A DNA stretch of 64,000 bases from Acidobacteriota bacterium (lineage in GTDB: Bacteria; Acidobacteriota; Terriglobia; Acidiferrales; UBA7541). Below the pieces are notes generated by a model. It searched no databases and had not been told where the DNA came from. It saw nothing but the letters and a program-made list of their open reading frames with translations. Positions within the stretch are counted from its first letter, which is position 1, and each line of letters starts with the position of its first letter. Shown here in pieces: positions 6,806-19,154 of the stretch. Location of the stretch: NCBI GenBank assembly GCA_003224085.1, contig QHYK01000040.1:1-64000 (forward strand). Direction: 5' to 3'. Position numbers and translations under genes: made by a program.

Positions 6806-9800
6806 CTACTGCGCCGCGTCCTTGCGGCCGGCGTTGAGGCTGTCGAAGTTGAGGATGGTATTCAAGACCATCGAGTAAGTTCCCCAGGTTTCGCCGCGGT
6901 AGACCGGATTGATGGAGAACAGCACGACGTGGCCTTTGCCGGAAGGCGCGTCTACCACCGCGGGATGCTGGGCGATTTCCTCCACGCCTTCGGCCAAGCC
7001 CGAGATAAGCAGGTCCTTGTTGTCCGCGTAGCGGAAAATCACACGCGGGCGAAGGGCCGAGGGGATTACGCGGAAGCCGTTCCGTTTTTGCTCGTCCAAC
7101 ACTGGCGGCGATTCCCAGATTTCGGACTTTGGCTCCTCCGGAGCTTCCACCCCAACCCGACCGACCGTGAAGTCCGGATCGTCGGAGCTGCCGCGGCCGG
7201 TCGGACGCGCGTGCATTTCCGGGCCAAGCCGCCGACGGCCTCGCTGACCGGCGATGCTGCTGAGCGAAAAAATCGGTCCGTTGTCGCAGTAAGCCGCGCC
7301 TTTTTCGTCGTAGCCGTAGGCAATGGGGCTGGCAACATCCACAAGATGGGTTCCGAGGACAGAGCCGACAATTTTCATTTTGTTTGCGTTTTGCGTGGAG
7401 ATGCCGTCCGCGAATCCGAGAGAAAGCGCCAACGTCGAAGTGTCCGTGGCCGTCAAGAGCACGCCACCTTTCTGCACGAATTCCTGCAAGCGCGCCACGC
7501 CGTCCCAGCCCAGGCCCGGGCGCAGATCGTCGGTCGAGTCGTTCTTGCCGACGAGGTTAGGCGTTTCGGGCGTGTTTTTCCAGGGAAGCGGGTTTCCCCA
7601 AGCTGTCGGAACGCCGTTGACAACGGAATTGACGCCGGCGTTGAAGCCGATGGGCGGAAACAGAATCACGTCGTACTTCGCGTTCAGGTCGGAGATTTTT
7701 GCGACTGCCTGCGTGCTCATGTAGTCGTAAGGGATGTTCAGCTTGTCGAGGGCCAAGCGCCACCAGCCTTCGGTCTGCGTGCTGAGCCAGGTATGCAGGA
7801 AAGCCAGGCGCGCGGCGCGAATCGGATGGGTCTTCACGCTGGGAACGGACGAGAGCGCGGTGACTTGCACGCCGAGGTCGGTGGCGGCGCGGTCGAGGTC
7901 GGCGCGGCTGACGTTTCCAACAAGGAAAGAGCCGCGGTTGAATTGCTTGCCCGCGCTTTCAAATGGCTCTTCGGCTGCGTCCATGGCCGCGTCGCGCAAC
8001 TTGTAACGCAGGGTCGCAAGGGCGGGCTCCGAGTTGTTGTTGACGGCAAACGCGGTTCCCTCGCCCTGGACGCCTCCGGGCGCGCGGATTTCCGGCACGG
8101 GATCCACGGGCACATCCAGGACTTTTGTGTCCGTCACCCGCGTCACTTGCACGTGAAAGAGTTCGCCGAAGGTCCAGCCGGTGTCGTCATAAGGAGTTTT
8201 CTGCGCATCGTCCGGGCTCCAGTACTGGTAGTCCAGCAAAGCGTCGGCGATGCGGGAGTAGGGCTGATCCATGCGAATGATGTAACTGCCTACGGGAAAT
8301 TCGCGTGTCGCGGGGGCGGCCGACTGCGATTTCTCCTCTTGGTCTTTTTTGCCTTTGGCGGATTCTTTGGACTTTTTCGGCGGGAGCGTCACGGTGAAAG
8401 CAGACCTCGCGCGTGAGATTTCCACGGCCTGCTTTTGCAGGACGCGCAAGAGTTCCGCTTGCAAGCCGGGGCGCGGGTCGTCAGCTGGCAGGACGTACGC
8501 GGCGGGGCCTTCCGCGCTGGGCTTGAGCGTGGAACGCTTGGCCTTCAAATAAAAATTCTCGAGAAACAGCCGTTTGTTTTCGTTGAAGAAATGCAACGAA
8601 GTCAGCAGGCCGGTCTGTTCGTAATTGTTGTTATCGCGCTGCGACCAAAGCACCTTCGGAAGCGGCGGATTTTGACGATACCAGGTGCGGGCGTACTCCT
8701 CGGGCTGGAGCGTGCGCTCCTCGGTGTCCGCGCCGCCGTTGCCAAACGTTTCGTAAAGGCGGCTGATGCCGTTGTGCATCGCGGCGATAAACATCAGGTA
8801 GCCGGGCGACCAAGTGTCGAAATTGCCGTGCGCAAAGACGCCGGGCATGCCGAACTTCGTCATCGCCGAGACGTTGTTCCAGCCGATGATCTGCCACTCA
8901 TCGGCGAGAATCGGGTCGATCCAGGCGTTATACGGCTCGTCGCCGACCGTGTTGTCGTAGAGATACGGCACAGACTCGTGCAGGTCGTGCAAAACCTGCG
9001 CTTTCCAGCCGACGTAGGTATTCAAAACGTTTTCGGTGAGCTTGAGCGAGACGCCCATGGCGTCGCGGTTGTTGTCGTGCGCGACATATTTGCCCCAATA
9101 GACAAGCCAGGGAAAAAACTCTTTCCGGTGCGCCAGGTGCCATCTGTAGAGGTCGACCATGCGGTCGCGGCCGTCCACTTCGACGACCGGAGTAATCAGC
9201 GTGATGGTGCCGTCGCGAATTTCCCTGATGTAAGGACTTTCATCGACGGCCAAGCGGTAGGCCAGCTCCATGAGCGCCGTGGGAGCTCCCGTTTCCGGCG
9301 AATGGATTGTCCCGGTTATGTAATAAATGGGGACGGCTTGGGCGACGAGCTTGTCGGCTTCCGCGTCATCGAGCTGGATGGAGCGGGGATCGGCGAGCTT
9401 GGCGAGGCGGGCGCGGTTTTCCTCGAGATGTTTCAGATTTTCTTCCGAAGAAACGGCGACGGCGATCATCTCGCGGCCCTCTTCCGTCTTGCCAATCGAG
9501 AAGACTTTTACCCGCGGAGTGGCTTTTTCGAGCAAACGCATGTATTTGTACACATCTTCCGCGTAAGGAAGGATTCCCGGCGCGCCCGAGATGTCGCCAA
9601 GCACGACCTGCGGAGTCGGCACCGTTTTCGAGGCCGGCAAATAATCCACCAGCGGTGAAGTGAAGTACGGCTGCGTGGTGTACTTGTGGATTTTCTCCGT
9701 ATACGGCTCGTCCACGGGCTGCTTGGGATCGCGCGCGGGGGCCGTCTCGCTATCAGCCCGGGACGATGCGCCCGCCAGCAAAAGGAATGCAAACGCAGCA

Positions 9801-9823
9801 ATGACTTGCTTCATGGAAGTCAT
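6806..9823 (-). CDS. Secreted M14-family zinc carboxypeptidase-like protein
   Basis: The product is 1005 residues. A signal peptide (MTSMKQVIAAFAFLLLAGASSRAD) precedes an M14 peptidase domain with the HxxE zinc motif in TGTIHSPETG (H174, E177) and a later His in VLHDLHESVPYLYDN. A long C-terminal part contains a GATase/DJ-1-like stretch (DVILFPPIGF, FVQKGGVLLTATDTS). It is much longer than classical carboxypeptidases (about 300-400 residues), as is common for exported acidobacterial M14 proteins. It probably cleaves peptides in the periplasm or outside. ATG 9823 was chosen for the nearby GAGAGGG site. The next gene upstream (9882-11069) is on the same strand, 58 bases away, so they may be co-transcribed. 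Confidence 0.8.
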   Translation of the reverse strand: MTSMKQVIAAFAFLLLAGASSRADSETAPARDPKQPVDEPYTEKIHKYTTQPYFTSPLVDYLPASKTVPTPQVVLGDISGAPGILPYAEDVYKYMRLLEKATPRVKVFSIGKTEEGREMIAVAVSSEENLKHLEENRARLAKLADPRSIQLDDAEADKLVAQAVPIYYITGTIHSPETGAPTALMELAYRLAVDESPYIREIRDGTITLITPVVEVDGRDRMVDLYRWHLAHRKEFFPWLVYWGKYVAHDNNRDAMGVSLKLTENVLNTYVGWKAQVLHDLHESVPYLYDNTVGDEPYNAWIDPILADEWQIIGWNNVSAMTKFGMPGVFAHGNFDTWSPGYLMFIAAMHNGISRLYETFGNGGADTEERTLQPEEYARTWYRQNPPLPKVLWSQRDNNNYEQTGLLTSLHFFNENKRLFLENFYLKAKRSTLKPSAEGPAAYVLPADDPRPGLQAELLRVLQKQAVEISRARSAFTVTLPPKKSKESAKGKKDQEEKSQSAAPATREFPVGSYIIRMDQPYSRIADALLDYQYWSPDDAQKTPYDDTGWTFGELFHVQVTRVTDTKVLDVPVDPVPEIRAPGGVQGEGTAFAVNNNSEPALATLRYKLRDAAMDAAEEPFESAGKQFNRGSFLVGNVSRADLDRAATDLGVQVTALSSVPSVKTHPIRAARLAFLHTWLSTQTEGWWRLALDKLNIPYDYMSTQAVAKISDLNAKYDVILFPPIGFNAGVNSVVNGVPTAWGNPLPWKNTPETPNLVGKNDSTDDLRPGLGWDGVARLQEFVQKGGVLLTATDTSTLALSLGFADGISTQNANKMKIVGSVLGTHLVDVASPIAYGYDEKGAAYCDNGPIFSLSSIAGQRGRRRLGPEMHARPTGRGSSDDPDFTVGRVGVEAPEEPKSEIWESPPVLDEQKRNGFRVIPSALRPRVIFRYADNKDLLISGLAEGVEEIAQHPAVVDAPSGKGHVVLFSINPVYRGETWGTYSMVLNTILNFDSLNAGRKDAAQ

Positions 9824-9881
9824 AGGTGTCCCTCTCAAACTGAGAGGCGGGATTTTAGCGCAAATCGGCGCACCGGGGAGC

Positions 9882-11069
9882 TTAATCAACAGGAAGAAAC
9901 ACAAGGCAAACCGGCGAGGGTAGTTCTGCGAAATCGCCTGTCGGCGTCAGCGCTCCCGTTTTCTGGTCAATGCGGAAGGTGACGATCTTGTCCGAGAGCT
10001 GGTCTTCAGCGAGCAGATAATTGCCTGAGGGATCGATGGCGAAGTTGCGCGGCTCCTTGCCTTGGACGGAGAAATCTCCGGCAGCCGTAAGCTTGCCGCT
10101 CCCCGGGTCAATGTGGAAAGCGGCAATGCTGTCGTGGCCGCGGTTCGAGGCATAGAGGAATCGGCTATTCGGATGAATGGCGATTTCCGCGGCGTCATTG
10201 CGGGCAGAGAATCCTACAGGAAGCATCGGGTATTTTCCGAGCGCCCCGTTAAGAATGCCTTCTTTTGTGGCCACAAAGCAAGTTACGGTGGAATCAAGCT
10301 CCCCCAAGACGTACATGAACTTTCCAGAGCGCAACAGCGCTGCATGCCTGGGGCCGGTGCCGGGACTGAGCTCCACCGGTCCCTGCGGAAACGGATTGCT
10401 CGGACCCGCAGCGGGCATCGGACTGAGCGTTCCATTCCTCGGATCAAGCCTGTATACCATTACTCGGTCGAGACCTAAGTCCGCGACAAAGACTTCACTG
10501 CCCAAGTTTTTGATCCAGTGCGCATGCGGCCCCTCCTGGCGCTCCTTGTTGGGGCCGAGTCTGCCCTCGTCCCGGACATTCGCGGTGGCGGCGCCGAGCT
10601 TGCCATCGGCGCCAATCGGAAACACCACGACATTGCCAGAACTATAGTTTGCCACGAGGACGTATTTCCCTGTGCGGTCAAAGGCTAGATAGCAGGGATC
10701 TTCTCCGAGCGCGGGCAATTGATTCAGCAGCGCGAGCTTTCCGCTCTGCGCATCCAGCGAGAACGCACTCACCATACTGTTCTTTCCGGCTTCCTTGACA
10801 GCGTAGAGGAACTTTCCGTTGGGATGAATGGCTACCCAGGAAGGGTCTTGCGTTTCCGCGGCAACGCCCATGGGCGTGAGCTTTCCGGAGTTCGCATCGT
10901 AACGAAAAACGTAAATGCCCTTGCTGTCCGTCTTCGTCGTGTACGTCCCGACGAACACTAAAAACTTTTTCCTTGCATCAGGTTTGTCAGCGGTTTGGGC
11001 AGGGAGCAGCGCCGCGACAACTGCGGACACCAAAAAGAGAGACGCAAACACTCGTCTTGTGATGTTCAT
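9882..11069 (-). CDS. Exported lactonase-family seven-bladed beta-propeller (6-phosphogluconolactonase-like)
   Basis: The product is 395 residues. A signal peptide (MNITRRVFASLFLVSAVVAALLPAQ) precedes a lactonase PF10282-type propeller: VFVGTYTTKTDSKGIYVFRYD, then repeated HPNGKFLYAV, RTGKYVLVANYSSGNVVVFPI, PGTGPRHAALLRSGKFMYVL, HPNSRFLYASNRGHDSIAAF and DPSGNYLLAEDQLSDKIV. Cytoplasmic members hydrolyse 6-phosphogluconolactone. The export signal makes a classic pentose-phosphate role doubtful, and such exported versions are common in Acidobacteriota with unknown substrate. No strong Shine-Dalgarno site precedes ATG 11069. Confidence 0.8.
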   Translation of the reverse strand: MNITRRVFASLFLVSAVVAALLPAQTADKPDARKKFLVFVGTYTTKTDSKGIYVFRYDANSGKLTPMGVAAETQDPSWVAIHPNGKFLYAVKEAGKNSMVSAFSLDAQSGKLALLNQLPALGEDPCYLAFDRTGKYVLVANYSSGNVVVFPIGADGKLGAATANVRDEGRLGPNKERQEGPHAHWIKNLGSEVFVADLGLDRVMVYRLDPRNGTLSPMPAAGPSNPFPQGPVELSPGTGPRHAALLRSGKFMYVLGELDSTVTCFVATKEGILNGALGKYPMLPVGFSARNDAAEIAIHPNSRFLYASNRGHDSIAAFHIDPGSGKLTAAGDFSVQGKEPRNFAIDPSGNYLLAEDQLSDKIVTFRIDQKTGALTPTGDFAELPSPVCLVFLPVD

Positions 11070-11206
11070 GGGAAGTAGTGTAGCGCATGTGGGATTGTCG
11101 GAGTGCGGCAGCCCGGCTGCCGCTTTGCCCTTGTCCGCCACCTCAGAGCACGGAAAAGCGGGAGCAAGGCCCCGGCACTCCAGCTGTTTCGCCGGAAAAA
11201 TGGCGA

Positions 11207-13864
11207 TTACTTCTTTTCTTTTTCGTTCTCTTCCTGGAGGACCGCCGCAGCGGCGACGGAATCGTCGGCATCGAGCCGCAGCAGGCGCACGCCCTGGGTC
11301 GAGCGGCCCGCCTCGCGAATTTCGTTCGCGTGCACGCGGATCACTTTGCCGTGCTGGGTAATGATCATCACGTCTGATTCTTCGCTCACCCGCAGCGCCG
11401 CAACGACTGAGCCGTTGCGGTCCGTGGTCTTCATGTTGACCACGCCTTTGCCGGCGCGCGAAGTGATTCGATACTCGGCCAGCAGCGTGCGCTTGCCGTA
11501 ACCTTTCTCGGAAACGGTGAGCATCAGCGACGTGAGCGAATCCTTAATCTGCTCGTTCTCGAGTTCCTCGAGGCTTTGCGCCGTGGTCTTGTGCTCCTTG
11601 GCAAGAATCTCCAAGTCGGGCTGCACCGCGTCCATGCTGACCACGTAGTCGTCCTGGGCGAGGTCCATGCCAATCACGCCTCCGGCGTTGCGCCCCATCG
11701 GGCGCACTTCCGTCTCGCGGAAGAGAATCGCCTGGCCTTCGTGGCTCGCGAGGAAAATCATCTGCTTGCCGTCGGTGAGCTTCGCGCCAATCAATTCGTC
11801 CTTGGCTTCCAGGTTGATGGCGATAATTCCGCTGGGCCGCGGATTCGAAAACTCCGTCAGCGCGGATTTTTTCACCGTGCCGCTGCGCGTGGCGAAGAAA
11901 ACATACTTGCCCTCTTCCTCGAGGTTGCGCGCCTGCACGATGGCGCTGAGTTTTTCGTCTTCCTGGAAGCGCACCAGGCTGGAAATGGCTTTGCCGCGCG
12001 TAGCCGCCGCAGCTTCGGGAATCTCGTACACCTTTAGCCAGTAGATGCGGCCCTTGGTCGTAAACAGAAGAATGTAGCTGTGCGCCGAAGCGATGAAAAG
12101 ATGCTCGACGAAGTCCTCTTCTTTGGTGCGCGCGCCGATGCGGCCTTTTCCGCCGCGCGATTGGTGGCGGTAAATCTCCACCGGCGTGCGCTTGACGTAG
12201 CCGGCGTGGCTCACGGTGATGAGCATGTCGGTGTCGGCGATCAAGTCTTCGAGCTTGATTTCGTCGACCTTGTCCACGATTTGCGTGCGCCGGTCGTCGC
12301 CGTACTGCTTCTGTACTTCCTTCAGCTCGCTGGTGATCACGAACTTGAGTTTCTTCTCACTTGCCAAAATCTCTTCGAGCTCGACGATTTTCTCGCGAAT
12401 GGTTTTCAGTTCTTTGAGAATCTCATCGACAGAGAGCTGCGTCAGGCGGTGCAACTGCAGTTCGAGGATAGCGTCCACTTGAACGGGCGTGAGCCCGCCG
12501 GCGATGTTGCCCGCGGTCTCCCCTTCGATCCCTCCCAGCTTGTACTTCCTGCCATCCAGTTTGACGCCGGCAATTTTTCGGGACTTGCCATTTTCGGCGA
12601 TGGTGACGTCCTGCTCGGAGAAGAAGTTCAGCAGGTTTTGCTTGGCGTCGGCGCGGCTCCCGGACCCGCGGATGATTCGGATCACGTCGTCCAGGTGATC
12701 GAGCGCGACCTGGTAGCCGACTAAAATGTGCTCGCGTTCGCGGGCCTTGCGCAGGTCGTAGCGCGTGCGGCGCAGCACCACATCGCGGCGATGCTCGGTG
12801 AACAGGCGGACAAATTCGAGCAGCCCCATCTCTTTGGGCTGACCGCCGGCGATGGCCAGCAGTATCATGCCGAACGATTCCTGCATCTGGGTGTGCTTGT
12901 AGAGATTGTTCAGAATGAGCTGCGATTCCTCGCCGCGCTTGAGCTCGACGACAATGCGCATGCCCTCGCGGTCACTCTCGTCGCGCACGTCGGCGATGCC
13001 ATCAATCTTTTTGTTCTGCGCCAGTTCCGCGATGCGCTTGATGAGCGTGGCCTTGTTCACCTGGTAAGGAATCTCGGTGATGACTATGTTCTCGCGGTCC
13101 TTGGCAACTTCTTCGATCGCGGCTTTGGCGCGCATCGTGAAGCTGCCGCGCCCGGTTTTGTAGGCCGCTTCGATGCCTTCGCGGCCGGCGATATAGCCGC
13201 CGGTCGGGAAATCCGGCCCGGGCACGAGCTTCATCACTTCCTTGAGCGTTGCGTCCGGCCTCTCGATCATCAGCACGGTGGCGTCAATGATTTCGCGGAG
13301 GTTATGCGGCGGAATATTGGTGGCCATGCCCACGGCGATGCCACTCGCGCCGTTGACTAAAAGATTCGGAATCCGCGTCGGCAGAACAAGCGGTTCTTTT
13401 TCCGTTTCGTCGAAGTTGGGAGCAAAATCGACCGTTTCTTTTTCAATGTCCGCCAGCAACTCTTCGGCAATGCGCGCCAGGCGCGCTTCGGTGTAGCGCA
13501 TCGCCGCAGGCATGTCGCCGTCGACCGACCCGAAATTGCCCTGGCCGTCCACCAGCGGATAGCGCATGTTGAAGTCCTGCGCCATGCGCACCAGCGCGTC
13601 GTACACCGGCGTGTCGCCATGCGGGTGATATTTGCCAAGAACTTCGCCGACGATTTTTGCGCATTTGCGGTAGGGCCGCGTGGAAGTCAGGCCCAGCTCG
13701 TACATGCCGTAAAGAATGCGCCGGTGCACGGGCTTCAAGCCGTCGCGCACTTCCGGCAGCGCGCGGCCAATGATCACGCTCATCGAGTAGTCGAGATAGG
13801 ACTTCTTCATCTCGGCTTCGATGTCCACCGGAATCAGGATCGATTGATTCTGTTCGTCTGGCAT
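11207..13864 (-). CDS. gyrA: DNA gyrase subunit A
   Basis: The product is 885 residues, the normal GyrA length. It forms the breakage-reunion subunit of the A2B2 gyrase that introduces negative supercoils. The catalytic Tyr is Y124 in [10 protein letters not shown]. The quinolone region reads [10 protein letters not shown], so the position of E. coli Ser83 is Thr85 and Asp87 is Asp89. The C-terminal wrapping domain has a GyrA-box QSRGGKG at about residue 568, where most gyrases have R or K at the second place; the box argues for GyrA rather than ParC. The C-terminus is Glu/Lys-rich. It is last in the dnaA-dnaN-gyrB-unknown-gyrA row, all minus strand. Confidence 0.96.
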   Translation of the reverse strand: MPDEQNQSILIPVDIEAEMKKSYLDYSMSVIIGRALPEVRDGLKPVHRRILYGMYELGLTSTRPYRKCAKIVGEVLGKYHPHGDTPVYDALVRMAQDFNMRYPLVDGQGNFGSVDGDMPAAMRYTEARLARIAEELLADIEKETVDFAPNFDETEKEPLVLPTRIPNLLVNGASGIAVGMATNIPPHNLREIIDATVLMIERPDATLKEVMKLVPGPDFPTGGYIAGREGIEAAYKTGRGSFTMRAKAAIEEVAKDRENIVITEIPYQVNKATLIKRIAELAQNKKIDGIADVRDESDREGMRIVVELKRGEESQLILNNLYKHTQMQESFGMILLAIAGGQPKEMGLLEFVRLFTEHRRDVVLRRTRYDLRKAREREHILVGYQVALDHLDDVIRIIRGSGSRADAKQNLLNFFSEQDVTIAENGKSRKIAGVKLDGRKYKLGGIEGETAGNIAGGLTPVQVDAILELQLHRLTQLSVDEILKELKTIREKIVELEEILASEKKLKFVITSELKEVQKQYGDDRRTQIVDKVDEIKLEDLIADTDMLITVSHAGYVKRTPVEIYRHQSRGGKGRIGARTKEEDFVEHLFIASAHSYILLFTTKGRIYWLKVYEIPEAAAATRGKAISSLVRFQEDEKLSAIVQARNLEEEGKYVFFATRSGTVKKSALTEFSNPRPSGIIAINLEAKDELIGAKLTDGKQMIFLASHEGQAILFRETEVRPMGRNAGGVIGMDLAQDDYVVSMDAVQPDLEILAKEHKTTAQSLEELENEQIKDSLTSLMLTVSEKGYGKRTLLAEYRITSRAGKGVVNMKTTDRNGSVVAALRVSEESDVMIITQHGKVIRVHANEIREAGRSTQGVRLLRLDADDSVAAAAVLQEENEKEKK

Positions 13865-13916
13865 GGGTCCTCGTGTTTCGTTTTGTGCCTGGCTAGCGCC
13901 GGACTTCAGCGGGCAT

Positions 13917-13934
13917 GCCGCCCTAAAGGGCGGC
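13917..13934. repeat. Short GC-rich palindrome between the small unknown gene and gyrA
   Basis: GCCGCCC, TAAA, GGGCGGC: a perfect 7-bp hairpin. On the minus strand the flanks read TGTAGC before and ATGCCCGC after. There is no T tract on the gyrA-reading strand, so it looks like a REP-type palindrome rather than a terminator. Confidence 0.55.
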
Positions 13935-13948
13935 GCTACAGAAAAACC

Positions 13949-14317
13949 TTATCGTTTCGCGCCGTGTTCGAGCGCGTAGGCCTTCACGGTGTCGAACGCA
14001 TCCGCAGCGCTGAGGAATCGCCGTGCCGCAAAGGCCTCCTCGATATCGTGCAAGAACGCGTCGCGCTCCGCATGGCTCGCAAAGTCAACCGCCACGCCGT
14101 GCTCCTCATCCGGCGCATCCGTGGGGGTCGCGCGAAACTCGCTCACGCCAATTCCCCGCAGCCCCGGCAATGTCGTCCAACCCAATTGGTAGAACATTTT
14201 TCTGGGATAAATTCCCATGCCGGCCGCAATGGTGGCGGCCCCGAGCCCACCGTTACCGAGGAATCTCTGCTCGAGTTCAGAGCCGCGAAAGCGCCGGACT
14301 TGCTTCCCCTTCCGCAA
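13949..14317 (-). CDS. Small hypothetical protein between gyrB and gyrA
   Basis: The product is up to 122 residues and not recognised. Protein-like features include GNGGLGAATIAAGMGIYPRK, GWTTLPGLRGIGVSEFRAT and an amphipathic C-terminal helix (HAERDAFLHDIEEAFAARRF). There are no membrane segments. The longest frame opens with TTG at 14317, which has only a weak site; the first ATG is at 14218 and would remove 33 residues that look coding, so the start is uncertain. It lies 52 bases beyond the end of gyrB and 84 before gyrA and is probably co-transcribed with them. Confidence 0.55.
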   Translation of the reverse strand: MRKGKQVRRFRGSELEQRFLGNGGLGAATIAAGMGIYPRKMFYQLGWTTLPGLRGIGVSEFRATPTDAPDEEHGVAVDFASHAERDAFLHDIEEAFAARRFLSAADAFDTVKAYALEHGAKR

Positions 14318-14369
14318 CCCTTTCTCGGCATAAATCTGGACCTAGCGGCGTGGGAGAGCTCCCTGCGAG

Positions 14370-16865
<2,496 letters not shown>

Positions 16866-17021
16866 CTAGAAACCACTTTTCGCTGAAGCAAGAAAGGCGT
16901 GTTTGCGGAATTCTACGTGCGTCGCCTTACCCTTTGATTCCGGACTTGCTGGGCAAATCCGGAACTCGTAGGATTTCCTGCTCCATCCCATCCCGCGCAG
17001 CGGGACGTGGCGAAGACTCAT
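16866..17021 (-). CDS. Possible 51-codon leader ORF upstream of gyrB
   Basis: ATG at 17021 follows CTGGAGAAAC (a GGAG site 5 bases away) and runs 51 codons to a TAG at 16866-16868, within the gyrB leader. The product would be basic and without recognised motifs (begins MSLRHVPLRGMGWSRKSYEF). It may be a leader peptide or chance. The rest of the 16785-17305 gap shows no other gene and no recF remnant. Confidence 0.25.
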   Translation of the reverse strand: MSLRHVPLRGMGWSRKSYEFRICPASPESKGKATHVEFRKHAFLASAKSGF

Positions 17022-17137
17022 GTTTCTCCAGGCTCGGAGGCCGCAAGCCCCTGGCGCACAGCCTATTTCCGGGTCACTTTTCGCCTGGCGGACGTGGCGA
17101 TCGGGAAGATTCCCCCATCCCTATCGACAGCAGAGAA

Positions 17138-17166
17138 ATTATACTCCTCGGGAGCCTATTTCTCAA
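17138..17166 (-). promoter_or_regulatory. Sigma-70 promoter for gyrB
   Basis: Minus strand: -35 TTGAGA (17166-17161), exactly 17 bases, then -10 TATAAT (17143-17138). Transcription should begin near 17131, about 347 bases before the gyrB ATG. This is the best-matching promoter I saw in the window. Confidence 0.75.
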
Positions 17167-17305
17167 CCCTTTTCAACCCCTTCAGAGGCGCGTAAGCGGT
17201 TCATTTTCTTTAATTTAAACAGGGACACCGGGGCGCGGACAAAAACCCATGAGGCAGCCAGAGTAGGGCCTTTTTTTGTGAGTTTGTTCTGCCCCGGTTT
17301 TGCCC

Positions 17306-18418
17306 TCAAATCCGCATGGGCATGATGATGTACCGGTAGCGGTAAGATTCGTCGGCGAGCGGCCGCATCTGTCCAGCCGACTGTTCGTCTTTCAGCTCAA
17401 TGCTGACCGGACCATCGGCCGCGGCGGAAAGAAAATCCAACATGTAGCTGGAGTTGAATCCGATGGCGATGGGATCGCCTTGGTATTCCTTTTCGATGCT
17501 TTCCTTCGCTTCGCCATACTCCGGGCTGGAGGCAGAAATTTCTACTCCTTCGCTGGAGATCGACAATTTCACGGCATGGGAGCGCTGATCGGCAAGCTGC
17601 GAAACGCGCCGCACCGCATCGGTCAACTCCCCCCGCTCGATCACCACGTGTTTGTTGTTGTCGCGCGGCAGCACCGCTTCGTAATTCGGGAATTGCCCGG
17701 TCAGAATGCGGGAAATCAGCAGGCGATGTTTCACCTGGAAAAAGAGATGGCTCTCGTCCTTCGCAAAATCGAATTGCGCGTCGGAACCTGCCGCCGCCGA
17801 AAGCTTCTCGACCTCGTCCATGGCTTTCTTGGGGACAAGCACCTTCAACTCGGCGTTCATCCCTGTGAGTTTGTGGTCTGTTTCCGCGAGCGCCAAGCGA
17901 TGGCCGTCGGTCGCAACCATGGCCAGCGTGTCCGGCCGCAATATCAGTAATCCGCCGTTCAGCGTGTAGCGCGACTCTTCCATGGAGATGGCGAATTTTG
18001 TCTTGGAGATCAGGCTCTGCAGGACGTCAGCCGTAATCTTCACGAGCGTATGCGGCATCGTCGGTAGCGCCGGAAAATTTTCTTTGGCCATGCCGACCAA
18101 CTTGTACTTCTTCCGGTCGCTAACAATCTCCACCCAGTGGTTCTCCAGCAGTTTGACCTTGATCTCGCCTTCCGGCAGCAGTCGCACGAGCTCTAGCAGC
18201 TTCTTCGCTGGAATCGTCGCGGCACCGTCCTTCTTGACCTTTGCGTCGCAGCAGGTGCGGATGCTCAACTCCAGGTCCGTTGCCGTAATCGTGAGCTGGC
18301 TGCCCATGGCCTCAACAAGCAAGTTCGACAGGATGGGAATCGTGGTTTTGCGCTCCACAACTCCCTGAGTCATGGCCAGTTCGTTCAACAGCGCGGACTT
18401 TGTGACGCTGAATTCCAT
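17306..18418 (-). CDS. dnaN: DNA polymerase III beta subunit (sliding clamp)
   Basis: The product is 370 residues in three clamp domains: MEFSVTKSALLNELAMTQGV, then TTIPILSNLLVEAMG; the middle domain includes EESRYTLNGGLLI and ATDGHRLA; the end has YRYIIMPMRI, matching the conserved clamp C-terminus. The clamp dimer holds the replicative polymerase on DNA. ATG 18418 was chosen because GAGGAAC lies about 10 bases before it and the family begins there; the open frame runs to 18457. It is downstream of dnaA with a 736-base gap containing DnaA-box-like sites. Confidence 0.95.
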   Translation of the reverse strand: MEFSVTKSALLNELAMTQGVVERKTTIPILSNLLVEAMGSQLTITATDLELSIRTCCDAKVKKDGAATIPAKKLLELVRLLPEGEIKVKLLENHWVEIVSDRKKYKLVGMAKENFPALPTMPHTLVKITADVLQSLISKTKFAISMEESRYTLNGGLLILRPDTLAMVATDGHRLALAETDHKLTGMNAELKVLVPKKAMDEVEKLSAAAGSDAQFDFAKDESHLFFQVKHRLLISRILTGQFPNYEAVLPRDNNKHVVIERGELTDAVRRVSQLADQRSHAVKLSISSEGVEISASSPEYGEAKESIEKEYQGDPIAIGFNSSYMLDFLSAAADGPVSIELKDEQSAGQMRPLADESYRYRYIIMPMRI

Positions 18419-18581
18419 CGATTGATGTTCCTCGAGTGCCGTTCCAGGTGCGGTCATGTTGAAATTTACCCTCGGCTCGGGCGTGGACGGCGCCCTACTT
18501 TCGGTTCCATTCTACCGCTGCGGTACTGTACTCGCTTTTTCGAAAAGTATAAAGCCCGTCGGCCTTCTCGCATTCTCGCGA

Positions 18582-18915
18582 TGTGGAAATAAGCGCTTGC
18601 GAACCCTGGCAACGCTGCGGCAACGCTGCCCCGCTCTTGAGTCGCGGGCTCAAATATTCACAACCACAGTCGCTGCTGCAAGAACATTTCATTCCAGTGC
18701 AAGCCTAATAAACCTTGTTGTTGTGATGAGCCTTGTGAATGTGTGGAAACCGTCGCAAGTCTTTTGCGCGCCTTCACTTGGAGCGCTCGGTTTGCGGCGG
18801 CTTTTTGTGATAAGCGTGGAAAAGTAGAGTCGCTCGCGTCCATTAGCAAAGATACTCTCAGTTTCATCCACTTCCCTCAACAAGTTCTCCGCATCTTTTT
18901 CAATTCTTCTCCACA
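18582..18915. other. Putative replication origin: DnaA-box cluster between dnaA and dnaN
   Basis: Sequences close to TTATCCACA occur at 18582-18590 (TGTGGAAAT), 18655-18663 (TATTCACAA), 18742-18750 (TGTGGAAAC), 18806-18813 (TGTGATAA), 18816-18823 (GTGGAAAA) and 18907-18915 (TTCTCCACA, one mismatch). They lie in the 18419-19154 gap between dnaN and dnaA, which has no other gene. Clusters at this place mark origins in many bacteria. The boxes are imperfect and I could not compute GC skew. Confidence 0.55.
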
Positions 18916-19092
18916 GGTTTTGGCCGGCGTCGCGATACGAAAAGTGGGGGGGTTGGTGAGTAGGCCGGCCGGTGGGTTGCGACCTCACCTCGCGGCGGGG
19001 CCCTTGCGCTTCGCTAAGCACTTCATCTCCATCCGGTTGTGAAGAGGACGTGCACCTCCTGGCTGCCGAACGTGCTTGGCACACAAAATGGA

Positions 19093-19120
19093 AACGCGGC
19101 CCAAGCAAATGGGCCGCGTT
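19093..19120 (-). terminator. Intrinsic terminator downstream of dnaA
   Basis: Minus strand: AACGCGGCCC, an 8-base loop, GGGCCGCGTT, then TCCATTTTG: a 10-bp stem 35 bases beyond the dnaA stop. It suggests that dnaN has its own promoter in the box-rich gap. Confidence 0.75.
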
Positions 19121-19154
19121 CCAGAAGCCAAATCCGACAGGGTGAAATGAGACC

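Noticed and set aside
6929-9658. Two long plus-strand open frames (6929-8416 and 8435-9658) opposite the M14 peptidase gene
   Set aside because: They are antisense shadows of a high-GC gene. Composition is Arg/Val/Gly-rich without motifs, and the minus strand has signal peptide and zinc motifs.
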